A stretch of 64,000 nt of DNA from the NCBI GenBank assembly GCA_947651225.1, contig CANSYK010000002.1:1-64000 (forward strand). Reading direction: 5' to 3'. Origin of the DNA: an uncultured bacterium (GTDB lineage Bacteria > Bacillota > Clostridia > Lachnospirales > Lachnospiraceae). The translations under genes were made by a program, and so were the position numbers. The notes under the pieces were generated by a model. That model was given only the letters and a program-made list of their open reading frames with translations, was not told where the DNA came from and did no database searches. Of the stretch, positions 27,358 through 37,171 are shown piece by piece. Positions within the stretch are counted from its first letter, which is position 1. Each line of letters opens with the position of its first letter.

Positions 27358-28038
27358 ATGCAGTATAAAATTATTGGGGACACGATGCCGGCGGTAGAGG
27401 TTTTATTTGATCAGGCAGGGGAGTCAATGTATACACAGTCAGGGGCTATGGCGTGGATGTCAGAGGGAATCTCAATGAATACCAGTACAAACGGTGGTAT
27501 TTTAAAAGGTGTGGGCAGAATGTTTGCCGGAGAATCCATGTTTATGGCAAATTATACAGCACAGGCAGCAGGGGCTAAGATTGCATTTGCATCGACTGTT
27601 GCAGGAGAGATTCTTCCTATTAATGTTGGAGAATCAGGCGGTCTGATCTGCCAGAAAGGTGCTTTCCTTTGCGCAGAGCCAGGTGTAAATCTGAATGTAA
27701 CATTGACAAAGAAATTTTCCAGCGGATTGTTTGGTGGAGAAGGATTTATTTTGCAGGATATTTCTGGCCAGGGTATGGTATTTTTGGAAATTGATGGTGA
27801 TAAGGTTATTAAGGATCTTGCGCCGGGTGAAGTAATAAAAGTAGATACCGGTAACGTTGTAGGATTCCAGAGAAGTGTAAAATATGAAGTTGAAACAGTA
27901 AAAGGGATTAAGAACATATTCCTTGGCGGGGAAGGTTTATTCCTCACAAAGTTGACAGGGCCAGGAAGAGTTATTTTACAGACACAGAATTTCAATGACT
28001 TTGCTGGAAGGATTGCACGGTTCATTCCGACAAGATAA
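27358..28038 (+). CDS. AIM24/TIGR00266 family protein
   Basis: 226 residues from the ATG at 27358 (AGAGGAGAGAGA). Beta-rich, glycine-rich sequence typical of the family: GDTMPAVEVLF, SGAMAWMSEGISMNT, GESMFMANYTA, SGGLICQKGAFLCAEPGVNL, FLEIDGDKVIKDLAPGEVIKVDTG, GGEGLFLTKLTGPGRV. Bacterial members have no established function; the fold resembles tryptophan RNA-binding attenuator-like beta assemblies. Single gene ended by a hairpin. Confidence 0.85.
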   Translation: MQYKIIGDTMPAVEVLFDQAGESMYTQSGAMAWMSEGISMNTSTNGGILKGVGRMFAGESMFMANYTAQAAGAKIAFASTVAGEILPINVGESGGLICQKGAFLCAEPGVNLNVTLTKKFSSGLFGGEGFILQDISGQGMVFLEIDGDKVIKDLAPGEVIKVDTGNVVGFQRSVKYEVETVKGIKNIFLGGEGLFLTKLTGPGRVILQTQNFNDFAGRIARFIPTR

Positions 28039-28059
28039 GAATCTGTTAAAAATTTTAAT

Positions 28060-28093
28060 AAGGATTGCAGCTTTTGTGGTGCAATCCTTTTGG
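28060..28093 (+). terminator. Terminator after AIM24 gene
   Basis: AAGGATTGCA (28060-28069) pairs perfectly with TGCAATCCTT (28080-28089) and is followed by TTGG; the T-run is short, so readthrough to the HD gene 12 bases on is likely. Confidence 0.65.
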
Positions 28094-28101
28094 TATTGGA
28101 T

Positions 28102-28914
28102 ATGAATAAAAAAGAAGAAAATATATTTATAAAAGAACGTCAGAAAGTGAAAGATGCATTTGCTGAATATACCAGCCATTATGATAATTCTGACGGAAAA
28201 ATCAGATTAAAAGTGAACCACACATACCGTGTTGCAGCTCTGTGTGAACGGATTGCCCGAAGTCTTGGGTTAAGCAGCAAAGATGTGCAGCTGGCATGGA
28301 TTACTGGTATGCTCCATGATGTGGGGCGGTTTGAGCAGTTAAGGCAGTATGGCACTTTTTCAGATGCTGATTCGATTGACCATGCGCAATATGGTGTGCA
28401 GATTTTATTTGAGGAAAAAAAGATTTTTGATTATCTTTCCATATCGGAGCAGGATGAAGCCTATCCTATCATTCGCATTGCAATCTGGAATCACAGTGCA
28501 TTTCGGATTGAAGAAGGACTTTCGGACAGAGAAAAGATGTTCTGCAATATATTGCGTGATGCCGACAAGATTGACATTTTAAAAGTAAACCATGATATAC
28601 CAATTGAAGTTATCTATGATTCCAGCATAGAGGAAGTAAAAAAGGAAGCAGTGACGCAGGAAGTAATGAAGCAGTTTTTGGAAAAACATGCTATTTTACG
28701 GAGTGTGAAGCGTACTTGTATTGATAACATTGTCGGACATGCAGCACTGGCTTTTGAACTGGTATTTGAGGAAAGCCTTGAAATTGTCAGAGAGCAGGGG
28801 TATCTGGAAAGACTGCTCCAGTTTGAATCAGAAAATCCGGTGACGAGAGAACAGTTTGTGCAGTTGAGAAATTGTATGGAAATGTATCTGAAAGAGCGGG
28901 AATCGGCAAAATAA
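28102..28914 (+). CDS. HD-domain phosphohydrolase
   Basis: 270 residues from the ATG at 28102; no strong ribosome site is visible because the start lies right behind the terminator hairpin. HD-domain metal ligands: His in VNHTYRVAALC, the HD pair in ITGMLHDVGRF, DHAQYG, and Asp in LRDADKIDILKVNHD. This is the arrangement of stand-alone HD hydrolases acting on nucleotides or other phosphoesters. Substrate unknown. Confidence 0.82.
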   Translation: MNKKEENIFIKERQKVKDAFAEYTSHYDNSDGKIRLKVNHTYRVAALCERIARSLGLSSKDVQLAWITGMLHDVGRFEQLRQYGTFSDADSIDHAQYGVQILFEEKKIFDYLSISEQDEAYPIIRIAIWNHSAFRIEEGLSDREKMFCNILRDADKIDILKVNHDIPIEVIYDSSIEEVKKEAVTQEVMKQFLEKHAILRSVKRTCIDNIVGHAALAFELVFEESLEIVREQGYLERLLQFESENPVTREQFVQLRNCMEMYLKERESAK

Positions 28915-28915
28915 A

Positions 28916-28946
28916 AAAACCATTCTACAATAGAATGGTTTTTTTA
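28916..28946 (+). terminator. Terminator after HD gene
   Basis: AAAACCATTCTA pairs with TAGAATGGTTTT around CAA, followed by a run of T. It separates the HD gene from the convergent tRNA gene. Confidence 0.88.
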
Positions 28947-29019
28947 TGCGCGATCAGGGGTTCGAACCCTGGACACCCTGATTAAGAGTCAGGTGCTCTG
29001 CCAGCTGAGCTAATCGCGC
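28947..29019 (-). tRNA. tRNA-Lys (anticodon CTT)
   Basis: On the minus strand a complete 73-base cloverleaf: acceptor GCGCGAT/ATCGCGC with discriminator A, D-loop AGCTCAGCTGGCAGAGC, anticodon stem-loop CTGACTCTTAATCAG with CTT at the centre (reads AAG), T-loop GGTTCGAACCC. CCA is not encoded. It stands alone, close to the degenerate ATPase gene cluster. Confidence 0.95.
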
Positions 29020-29044
29020 TTACATTGTTTCAAACAACGACACT

Positions 29045-29073
29045 ATAATATCAAATATTGTAAAATAATGCAA
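29045..29073 (-). promoter_or_regulatory. Promoter of tRNA-Lys
   Basis: On the minus strand TTGCAT (29073-29068), a 17-base spacer and TATTAT (29050-29045), about 25 bases upstream of the mature tRNA 5' end. Confidence 0.6.
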
Positions 29074-29131
29074 GCTTTTTTTGACTTTTTTTGTAATCAT
29101 TTTAGCAAAAGTGTTACTATTTACGGCTGAT

Positions 29132-30257
29132 TCATCCAATCAATACATTTTTTCCTTCAAATGCAAAACCATATGTTCTGATGCGTTCTGCAGGAATCCC
29201 TTTTGCCTTTAAAGCTGCAACGTATCCTTTTTCCTCAATCTGCAAAAGCGCCGCTTTCACGGTATCTTCCATGTTTTTTTCCTTTTGAGGGCGGTAAAAC
29301 TTAAATTCCAGGACAATCGCGTCATCCGTTTCATTATCTTTTAAGGGCTCAAGCATAACATCATAACGTCCAAAACCACTTTTGCGGTTTGAAGTAATGG
29401 CATATCGGTCAGATAAATCTACCATCAGCCCTAAAACAAAACCATGGTAAAAATGCTCTGGATGCGATTTTCCGGAAGGCTTTCTGCCAGTGTCAAAGTT
29501 ACTGAAGGTGTCAAAAGCAACCTGGTTCATATATTCATTCATTGCATCAATATCACCTTCTAACAACGCCTTGATAAAATCATTATATTCCGGTGAATAA
29601 TTTTTAAACCAGCCTTCAATCATATTCTGGAACATCAGCCGGACTTCTTTGTTTGTAAGCTTCAAATCATATTCTTCAATTCCTTCCTTCAGGGTATATT
29701 TTTCTACTTTTAAATAGCCGCTTGCAAGCAGCAGGCTCCAAATAGCATATTCGTTGTGGTCAAGCTGGTTAAAGACAATCTGTTCGTCGATTCTTGTATG
29801 GAGGGTGCCGCCGTTTATCAAATCTTCCATATCTTCCAGTTCAAATTCTTTTAGTGCTTCTGACACCTCTTCTTGTGTAAATCCAAAAGTGTCTGCATAT
29901 TTATTGGAAGTGGTTGTCACTACTTCCAGATTGTTCAGGTCAGAAAAGATGCTTTCTTTACTAACTCTTGTAATTCCTGTCATAATTGCCCTGTCAAGAA
30001 ATGGGTTTGTCTTAAAGGTTGAATTAAATAGATTTCTTATAAATGACACAATTTCATTCCAGTACCCATTTACATATGCTTCCTGCATTGGTGTATCGTA
30101 TTCATCTAACAGAATGATTACCTTCTGTTTATAATGAGGTTGCATAAAATCACACAGTTTATGCAGGGAAATCACTGCATCGGTTTCTGCCATTGCTTCT
30201 GAAACCCTGTTAAAATAGTTTAAGTCATTCTCTGTAAGGATACTGCTGTTTTTTTAA
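29132..30257 (-). pseudogene. AAA-ATPase/PD-(D/E)XK protein, N-terminally truncated and internally deleted (copy 1)
   Basis: The frame reads in from an in-frame stop near 30258 without a start and lacks the Walker A domain. It includes KVIILLDEYDTPMQEAYVNG and MTGITRVSKESIFSDLNNL, then jumps from LKEFELEDM to EDLINGGTLHTRIDEQ, missing about 60 residues present in relatives (the WYDGF/YNPWS region). The C-terminal nuclease-like domain is whole: [11 protein letters not shown] and AIVLEFKFY carry the D...ExK motif. Typical members are about 550-580 residues. The upstream edge abuts the palindromic repeat at 30271-30470. Confidence 0.82.
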
Positions 30258-30270
30258 AATTGTCTTTTAT

Positions 30271-30470
30271 TATATAAGAATGAAACAACTTGCTTGCCTG
30301 TTTTTTTCGATTGCACCATCAAAAAGCCTCGCCGTAGCCTGCTACGTTGCTAAGCGCCAATGGCGCTTGTTTAGCAAGGACCGAAGCGGAGCGTAGAACT
30401 ACGTTTTTTTCTTTGCACTCGGAAAAACATTCTTCGCAACTTGTTCATTTAATTTATTTACAGTTCCTTA
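30271..30470. repeat. Palindromic repeat element with short terminal inverted repeats
   Basis: Ends are AATGAAACAACTTGC (30279-30293) and GCAACTTGTTCATT (30436-30449), inverse complements with one gap and one mismatch. Inside are palindromes such as AAGCGCCAATGGCGCTT and CGTAGCCTGCTACG. It separates two divergent AAA-ATPase genes. Its outermost 27 bases recur alone at 14846-14872. There is no coding capacity; it looks MITE-like. Confidence 0.7.
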
Positions 30471-30493
30471 GATTAGTTTTGGGAGGGTACAGT

Positions 30494-31651
30494 ATGGCAA
30501 GGACAGTTGGAATTGGTTATCAAAATTATCAGGAATTGGTAGAAAACGATGTATTTTATATTGATAAGACATTGTTTATTAAAGAGTGGTGGGAGAATTT
30601 TGATAAGGTAACATTAATTACCCGCCCAAGGCGTTTTGGGAAGACGCTTAACATGAGTATGATAGAGCAGTTTTTTTCCCTTGAATACACAGGGCGAAGT
30701 GATTTGTTTGAAACAATGAATATTTGGAAGGAAGAAAAATACCGCGATATGCAGGGGAAATTTCCGGTTATTGTGTTAAGCTTTGCCGGAGTAAAAGGGG
30801 TAAATTATATTGATACCAGGAGGCAGGTCTGCCGGGAAGTTGTAGAGGTGTATGAGAAACATCGGTTTCTTTTAGAAGAGAAGGGTTTCTTAAGTGACAG
30901 GGAAAGGGAATTTTTTAACACGGTGTCAAGGGATGTAAAAATAGTTATGGGGGATTTGCTGGCGGGAGGGATGCTATATACAAAAATAGATGAGCAGATT
31001 GTATTTAGCCAGCTTGCTTACAATGAATATGCCATTTGGAGCCTGTTGCTTGCAAGCGGGTATTTAAAGGTGGAGGAGCATACATTTGATGCAGATACAG
31101 GAAAAGAAGAGTATGTTTTGAAGCTTACAAACAAAGAAGTAAGGCTGATGTTTGAGAGTCTGATAGAAGGCTGGTTTAAGAATTATTCCCCAGCGTATAA
31201 CGACTTTATCAAGGCTCTGCTTCTTGATGATAAAAAAGCAATGAATTATTATATGAACAAGGTCGCCCTGGAGACTTTCAGTAGTTTTGATACAGGAAAC
31301 AGGCCATCGGAACGTGCAGAACCAGAACGTTTTTACCATGGTTTTGTGCTTGGGCTAATGGTGGAACTGTCGGGCAGGTATGCAGTTACCTCAAACCGTG
31401 AGAGCGGCTTTGGACGTTACGATGTAATGCTGGAACCATTAAATGGGAATGAAAAAGATGATGCCATTATTATGGAGTTTAAGGTACATGATCCAGAGGA
31501 TGAAAAAACATTAAAGGATACCGTAGAAGCAGCGCTGTCACAGATTGAAGAAAAGCATTATGCGGCTTCCCTGGAGGCAAAAGGAATTCCCTTTTCCCGC
31601 ATTAGAAAATATGGATTTGCGTTTAAAGGAAAAAATGTGTTGGTTGGATAG
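30494..31651 (+). CDS. AAA-ATPase/PD-(D/E)XK protein with large in-frame internal deletion (copy 2)
   Basis: 386 residues from the ATG at 30494 (GGGAGGGTACAGT). The N-terminus is complete: [14 protein letters not shown], then Walker A-like [20 protein letters not shown]. At about residue 148 the sequence goes directly from [10 protein letters not shown] to [21 protein letters not shown]. Roughly 180-200 residues found in full-length relatives (including the LLDEYD Walker B-like block) are absent, without loss of frame. The C-terminal nuclease-like domain is intact ([21 protein letters not shown]). Translatable, but ATPase activity is unlikely without the DEYD segment. Confidence 0.78.
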   Translation: MARTVGIGYQNYQELVENDVFYIDKTLFIKEWWENFDKVTLITRPRRFGKTLNMSMIEQFFSLEYTGRSDLFETMNIWKEEKYRDMQGKFPVIVLSFAGVKGVNYIDTRRQVCREVVEVYEKHRFLLEEKGFLSDREREFFNTVSRDVKIVMGDLLAGGMLYTKIDEQIVFSQLAYNEYAIWSLLLASGYLKVEEHTFDADTGKEEYVLKLTNKEVRLMFESLIEGWFKNYSPAYNDFIKALLLDDKKAMNYYMNKVALETFSSFDTGNRPSERAEPERFYHGFVLGLMVELSGRYAVTSNRESGFGRYDVMLEPLNGNEKDDAIIMEFKVHDPEDEKTLKDTVEAALSQIEEKHYAASLEAKGIPFSRIRKYGFAFKGKNVLVG

Positions 31652-31657
31652 TTTTGG

Positions 31658-32401
31658 AATACAAGCAAGATATTACCATGGTATTCTTTTAAGGATTCAC
31701 AGTATTTCCGTTCTTTGATTTGTTTAATGGCGCCTCTGGAACTTTTATCCCATTTTAATTCAACAATGATGGCAGGGGTATCTGGAAATTTCCTTTTAGA
31801 GTATTGGACGAATTTTTTAATGCTTTGGATACTTCACCCCACTTTGATACAGAAACAGCATTGGCATATTCCATTCGGATTTCGTTATTTGGAATATATA
31901 CGGTTCCCGGAAAATGCAATCCCATTCATCAATAATTACCACGAATGGACGCTTGCTGTTCTGGTAAATATCTTTCATTGTTCTGGTCAGATTTTTTGTA
32001 TCAAAATACCGGTAGGAAGGGTACTCTTCTAAAAGTTCCCATAACACGCTTTTCTGTATGAAAGATACCATTTCTTTTATACTTTCACTTTGGCTTAAAA
32101 ATTCCTGCATATTTAGAAATATTGTATCATATTGATTCATATATTTTGTAAAATTATATTCATCTGCGATATGCAGTTTTGAAAATAATTCTTTTGAGTC
32201 ACAGCCCCTGCTATAATATGCTGTCAGCATATCTGCAGTTATTGATTTTCCAAAGCGACGTGGGCGGCTGACACACAAACATTTTTGCGTTGTATGTATT
32301 ACCTGGTTTGTATATCTGATTAGGTCAGATTTATCCACATAAACCGCTGAATTTAATGCTTCTTGAAATTTATCATTTGATGGATTTAAGTATATTCCCA
32401 T
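31658..32401 (-). pseudogene. AAA-ATPase/PD-(D/E)XK protein, three fragments (copy 3)
   Basis: The intact N-terminus (MGIYLNPSNDKFQEALNSAV, VSRPRRFGKSITADML, VVIIDEWDCIFREP) breaks near 31910. Two more pieces follow in other frames: NNEIRMEYANAVSVSKWGEV, from the domain before the nuclease, and then FPDTPAIIVELKWDKSSRGA with its downstream helix, from the nuclease domain. At least two deletions, the first of about 200 residues, have joined them, and the 3' end is cut at the stop of copy 2. It belongs to a different subfamily from copies 1 and 2 (IDEWD rather than LDEYD). Confidence 0.78.
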
Positions 32402-32851
32402 GTGTTATACCTCTTTTATATTAAAGTGTATGTGAATTTTGTTGACAAAATAAATACTGTTGTTACTGGTTACGGAGTGAACAGCAATCGGGCAATAACT
32501 AGATTTTTCGAATATGGTAAATTATACCTGTACCGACAGGGCAAATATGGTACAATCATGTTTGAGAAAATTCAAGGACAATAATGGTGTACCGCCTGAC
32601 ACTGTGCCCGCAGTGCCAGGCAAAGGATGGTAATGCAGCTACCACACAATACAGTTTTACCTGCGATACACGAAAAGTTATTATAATATATTTTGTTTAT
32701 AATTACAACTCTTTGCGTTTTGAGCCCAGGCATGCGTTTTATCATTGCTATGCACCTGCCCGGCAGAAGTTTTTGCCTGGGCAGGTATTTTTGTTATAGG
32801 AAATTGTGGCAGATAGCCACTATTCAAGGCAGGTATCGTGAGGAACGTTGG
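32402..32851. other. 450-base gene-free stretch with several hairpins
   Basis: No convincing gene. GCCTGACACTG (32594-32604) pairs with CAGTGCCAGGC (32611-32621). ACCTGCCC (32754-32761) pairs with GGGCAGGT (32779-32786), followed by ATTTTT, a plus-strand terminator. GCCCAGGC (32724-32731) can pair instead with GCCTGGGC (32775-32782), which would break the terminator stem. A TTGACA lies at 32442-32447 without a good -10. The region might encode a structured RNA or be the wreck of a gene. Confidence 0.45.
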
Positions 32852-34547
32852 TTACTTTTTCATTACCAGACATTCCTTTTTATAAAAGCAAATTCCATAT
32901 TTACTGATCTCTGTATAACCTTCTTTTATCAGGTCATTATCATAATGAAACTTTTCGATTTGTTCCAATGCGTCCATGCAGCCTTTTTCCAGGCCATGTA
33001 TGTTATCAGCTAATTTAAATTCAAGTATGATTGCCCTGCCTTTGCATATTCTTTTGGTTTTAAGGATTAAGTCATATCTGCCAAGCCCGCTTTCCCGATT
33101 GGATTTTATAATATATTTTCCATTATGCTTTAAAAGACCTGCGGTAAAACCATGGTAATAATCTTCTTTATAATCATAAAAACTGATTGTTTCCATAAGT
33201 TGTTCTGTAATAACATCTGCAGCCGTTTCACAGTCGCCCTCTTCCAGTGCTTTTGTAAGAATTGATAAATCCTGCTTTTCTATACATTGTAGAAACCATT
33301 CCCTGATATGGTTTTTGTATATATATACAATTTCTTCGTTAGGTATTGTCATGAAGAGGAATATCCGCTGTTCCCTGAAATTTTTTTTCTGCGGCTTTAA
33401 GGTAGCCTGTAAAGAACAGGAAATTCCACAAATTATCTGTGATTTATAAATGTCTGCATAAGTAATATCCTCATGTACAGGTTTTTCTATTGTACCGCCT
33501 GCAATCAGCTCTTCAAGTTCCTGTTTTATAGCAGCATCTGCATTTTCAATTAATTCACGTACAATGCTATTTGAAGAGGTGTTTGACCAGTAAGGTTTTG
33601 GAAATTCTGTATTTTTGTAGGCGATATCAGAGACATAGTTAATTACACTCCATGGATTATATACTTCTGTATTGCCGAAACGATAACCATCATACCAGTT
33701 TTTTACTTCGTCACTTTTTTGCATTATGCCATAGGCGTTAAGAAAGCTGTCAACTTTATGCTGCGTAAAACTAAAATATTCTGCATAACTGTCATCTAAT
33801 ACAGAAACGGTTTTTAAATTATTCAGCCCTGTAAATATGCTCTCTTTGCTTATGCACAAACAGCCTGTAATAACGGCAAATTTGAGGCTTTCATTTGTTT
33901 TGAGCGCAGATTCAAACAAGGAACGGATAAATGTAACCATTTCATCGTAAAAGCCATGAAAATAGGCGTTTTCAAGTGGTACATCATATTCATCAAGAAG
34001 TATGATTACTTTCCGTTTGTGGTATTTTTCAAGGCACTCCGATAAAATTGTAGCGCTGTGGAATATTCAGAGAAGAATGCCGTTTTTTCCATAATAGAAA
34101 GGAATTCTTTTTTTCTGATGGGAACAATATAGTATCGTTTAGTATATAACTATGGCGTTTATATTCTTTAGCGATTTCTCTTTGCAATTTTTCACATGAT
34201 ATTTCATAGGTTGGCTGTTTTGCTGATTTAAGCGACAGGAATATGACCGGATACTGTCCCATATGTTTTGTATATTCTTCCCCTTCTGCTATAATTTTTT
34301 TCCCTTGAAAGTAAATGGAATTATCTGCTACTGTGCCATTCGGCAAAACTTCTTTTTCAAAGAAAGTACGCAGCATACTTTGTGCCAGTGTTTTTCCAAA
34401 TCGCCGTGGATGTGTAAATAATGTAACTGTATTTTTCTGTGCCAGCAAATCACGTATGAGTAGTGTCTTATCTATATAGTAGTATCCTTCGCTTATCATT
34501 TGCTTATAAAATTCTACTCCGATTGGTATTGGCGTTATATGTTGCAC
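32852..34547 (-). pseudogene. AAA-ATPase/PD-(D/E)XK protein with multiple frameshifts (copy 4)
   Basis: Nearly full-length gene (about 560 codons) in pieces. The N-terminal piece from 34547 has [16 protein letters not shown] and fails at a run of seven A (near 34113), where an eighth A would restore SEKKEFLSIMEKTAFFSEYS. A second shift near 34065 leads into ATILSECLEKYHKRKVIILL. A third and fourth pair near 33440 and 33360 put about 30 residues in the wrong frame; the displaced frame reads DNLWNFLFFTGYLKAAEKKF, the family sequence. The rest includes NWYDGYRFGNTEVYNPWS and a nuclease domain (GLGRYDLIL, AIILEFKLAD). No large deletion. Decayed gene or poor local base calls. Confidence 0.82.
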
Positions 34548-34768
34548 AACAATTACCTCCTTATCAAGCGTTCAGGTTCTATTCTTTAAACATAGTATAA
34601 GTTTTTTTCTGCAACTATCAATGTTTTATCATATATTTTGTGGCAGTTATGGGCAGACTGTCTGCATAAAAAACATGCTGACCTGTTTTCGTTGAGTAAA
34701 TCACTCTATAAATTTTTTATTGTCTGTGTTAATGTTTAATAGTACTTAGGATCTGGAGGGGATGCAAT

Positions 34769-35350
34769 ATGACAAGAAAAGAACAAAAGGAAGTCAGGAA
34801 ATCTCAGATTATTCAGGCGGCATTGGGTTTATTTTTAGAACATGGGTATTATGGGACAAAAACAAGTCAGATATCCAGGCGGGCAGGGATTAGTGAAGGT
34901 CTGCTGTTCCATTATTTTCCTACGAAAGAAATTTTGTTGGAAGAGTTGATAAACATTGGACTTGAGGGGATGCGTATGCCGGTGCAGATTCATGCAGAGA
35001 GTGGCCTGGATTTTTTCTATCAATTTACTGCAATGCTGTTTTTGCAGGCAGAGAAAAATCCTCTGATTGCGAAAATGTTTGTATTTATGGGGCATGTGGT
35101 GCGGGCTGAGGATATACCAGAGAGGCTTCGCAAACTGGCGGCTTCTGTAGATACAGTAGCATATAGTCGAAGCAGGGTGGAAGCAGGGCAGCAGGATGGA
35201 AGTATTCGGAAAGGAGATGTAATGTCATTGTCAAATATGTACTGGTGTTCTATTCATGGCATTATGGAACAGTATGCTTTGCGGCCCGAAATTCCGCTGC
35301 CGGAAGCAAGTTGGGTGGTAGGGATGTTGCGCAATGATAGGACTGATTAA
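34769..35350 (+). CDS. TetR-family transcriptional regulator
   Basis: 193 residues; the N-terminal helix-turn-helix is standard (IIQAALGLFLEHGYYGTKTSQISRR then GISEGLLFHYFPTKEILL). GGAGG precedes the ATG. Forty-odd bases downstream starts the phytoene desaturase-like gene, with which it probably forms an operon and which it may regulate. The ligand-binding domain is not diagnostic. Confidence 0.88.
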   Translation: MTRKEQKEVRKSQIIQAALGLFLEHGYYGTKTSQISRRAGISEGLLFHYFPTKEILLEELINIGLEGMRMPVQIHAESGLDFFYQFTAMLFLQAEKNPLIAKMFVFMGHVVRAEDIPERLRKLAASVDTVAYSRSRVEAGQQDGSIRKGDVMSLSNMYWCSIHGIMEQYALRPEIPLPEASWVVGMLRNDRTD

Positions 35351-35407
35351 AAATGTGTATTCTGCTATTGAGTGAATGTCCTTTGAAATGGAGAAAGGGT
35401 GAAAGCA

Positions 35408-36907
35408 ATGAGTGAAAGTAAAAAGAAAATTATAGTTGTGGGCGGTGGTATTGCAGGGCTTACAGCAGGAATTTATGGAAGGCAGGCAGGTTATGAAGTG
35501 GATATTTACGAGAAAAATCCCATAGCCGGTGGCCAGTGTATGGGGTGGAATCGGAAAGGATGCCACATTGATAACTGTATTCATTGGCTCACCGGAACGA
35601 AAAAGGGAACATCTCTTCGCAGGGTATGGGAAACAGTAGGAGCATTGGAGGAACATACGGAATTTGCGGACTGCGACAGTTTTTATACAGGCATTACAGG
35701 AAATTCATGTGTAACACTGTGGAAAGATTTAGAAAGGACGGAGTCGGAGCTTCTTAAATTATCACCTGAGGATGAAACGGAAATAAAGAAATTTGTAGAA
35801 CACGTGAAATATGCAGAAGAATGTGATATGCCGGCTGAAAAACCCATGGATGCTTTCGGAATTAGTGATTATATTCATATGGGTGCTTCCATGGCAAATA
35901 TGCCGAAGGTAATGAAAGAATATGGTTCCATTGATCTGCAGGAGATGGCCGGGCGCTTCAAACACCCTGCACTGAAAGCGTTGTTTACAGACTATTTGCC
36001 AAAAGAATATGTTGCAAGCTCATTTCTTGTTTCTTATGCTACTATTACATCTGGTAACGGAGAAATTCCAAAAGGTGGTTCTTTGGCGATGGTAAACCGT
36101 ATGGTGAAACGTTTTGAAAGTTTAGGTGGAAAATTATATTGTAATACTCCTGTATTACGGATTCTGATAGAAAACAAAAAAGCAGTAGGAATTGAGACAA
36201 CAGATAAAAAAGTGATGTTGGCAGATTATATAATTTCCTCAGTAGACACTATGGAAATGTTTGGTAAATTAATTGGGAAAAAGTATATGGATGCAAAATG
36301 GCAGTCCTGTTATAAAGATATGGATAAGTACCCTCTCTTTAGTGGAGTTCAGGCCGCATTTATGGTGGACCAGGAGGTATATGATGAGAAAGGAACTATT
36401 TTCTTTGACTGCCCTTCTTTTAAAATAGGGGAAAGAAAAGTCGACAGGATCTCAGTGAAAGGTTATGAATATGAGCCGGAATTTGCTCCAAAAGGAAAAA
36501 TAGTTCTCCAGGTAAATATACCACAATTCGACAAGGAATACCTGTATTGGAAAGGATTGACAAAGGAGCAATATAAAAAATTGAAGGAGGAGGCAGCAGC
36601 GGCGATAAAAGAACGGCTGCTGATACAGTTTCCAAAACTTCAGGGACACATAGAATTTCTTGACTGTTGGACGCCGATAACCTATGAACGGTACTGCAAC
36701 GCATATCATGGAGCATATATGAGTTTTATTACAAGAAAGGGAGTGAAGTCTTTTCGTGTCAAGGGAATTGTAAAAGGAATCAAAAATCTGTATATTGCCA
36801 GTCAGTGGATTATGGCGCCGGGAGGACTTCCAGTGGCGGTAACAGCAGGGAAGTTTGCCATCTGGCGGATTGCAAGAAAAGACAAAAAGTCACTATCCAT
36901 GGTTTAG
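35408..36907 (+). CDS. Phytoene desaturase-family FAD oxidoreductase
   Basis: 499 residues from the ATG at 35408 (GAGAAAGGG upstream). The N-terminal dinucleotide motif is IIVVGGGIAGLTAGIYGRQAGYEVDIYEKN, followed by AGGQCMGWNRKG. The C-terminal FAD motif is NLYIASQWIMAPGGLPVAV. Members in gut Firmicutes are annotated as NAD(P)/FAD oxidoreductases of the CrtI/retinol-saturase group; no carotenoid genes are nearby, so a carotenoid substrate is not implied. Linked to the upstream TetR gene. Confidence 0.82.
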   Translation: MSESKKKIIVVGGGIAGLTAGIYGRQAGYEVDIYEKNPIAGGQCMGWNRKGCHIDNCIHWLTGTKKGTSLRRVWETVGALEEHTEFADCDSFYTGITGNSCVTLWKDLERTESELLKLSPEDETEIKKFVEHVKYAEECDMPAEKPMDAFGISDYIHMGASMANMPKVMKEYGSIDLQEMAGRFKHPALKALFTDYLPKEYVASSFLVSYATITSGNGEIPKGGSLAMVNRMVKRFESLGGKLYCNTPVLRILIENKKAVGIETTDKKVMLADYIISSVDTMEMFGKLIGKKYMDAKWQSCYKDMDKYPLFSGVQAAFMVDQEVYDEKGTIFFDCPSFKIGERKVDRISVKGYEYEPEFAPKGKIVLQVNIPQFDKEYLYWKGLTKEQYKKLKEEAAAAIKERLLIQFPKLQGHIEFLDCWTPITYERYCNAYHGAYMSFITRKGVKSFRVKGIVKGIKNLYIASQWIMAPGGLPVAVTAGKFAIWRIARKDKKSLSMV

Positions 36908-36933
36908 CATAATTGCAGCGGCATAGGAGATGT

Positions 36934-37097
36934 TAGAGCGTGTTTGAAAATTCATTCTCACAATCTGCACTCCCCATTTTGCGCTATATTTGGCTCAAAT
37001 TTAGTCAATGTAGCCCGCTACACCTCCTAAATTTGAGCCAAATCTCCCACAAAGTGGGAAGCACATCTTGCAAAAAGCAATTTTCAAACACGCTCTA
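36934..37097. repeat. 164-bp palindromic MITE-like element, copy A
   Basis: Terminal inverted repeats TAGAGCGTGTTTGAAAATT / AATTTTCAAACACGCTCTA and an internal palindrome around TAGCCCGCTACA, with TTTGGCTCAAATTTAG and its complement on either side. The copy at 63114-63277 has the same length, lies in the opposite orientation and differs at only a handful of positions. No ORF. It lies 26 bases after the desaturase stop and may act as its terminator. Confidence 0.88.
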
Positions 37098-37105
37098 GCT
37101 CTGGC

Positions 37106-37133
37106 TTGAAAAAGTTGGTGAATCTGCTACAAT
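37106..37133 (+). promoter_or_regulatory. Promoter of Uma2 gene
   Basis: TTGAAA (37106-37111), a 16-base spacer and TACAAT (37128-37133), eight bases after the end of the MITE-like element, about 40 bases before the Uma2 ATG. Confidence 0.5.
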
Positions 37134-37171
37134 AATATCTAAGAAATTGCATAAAAATTGGAGGTGAAGCA

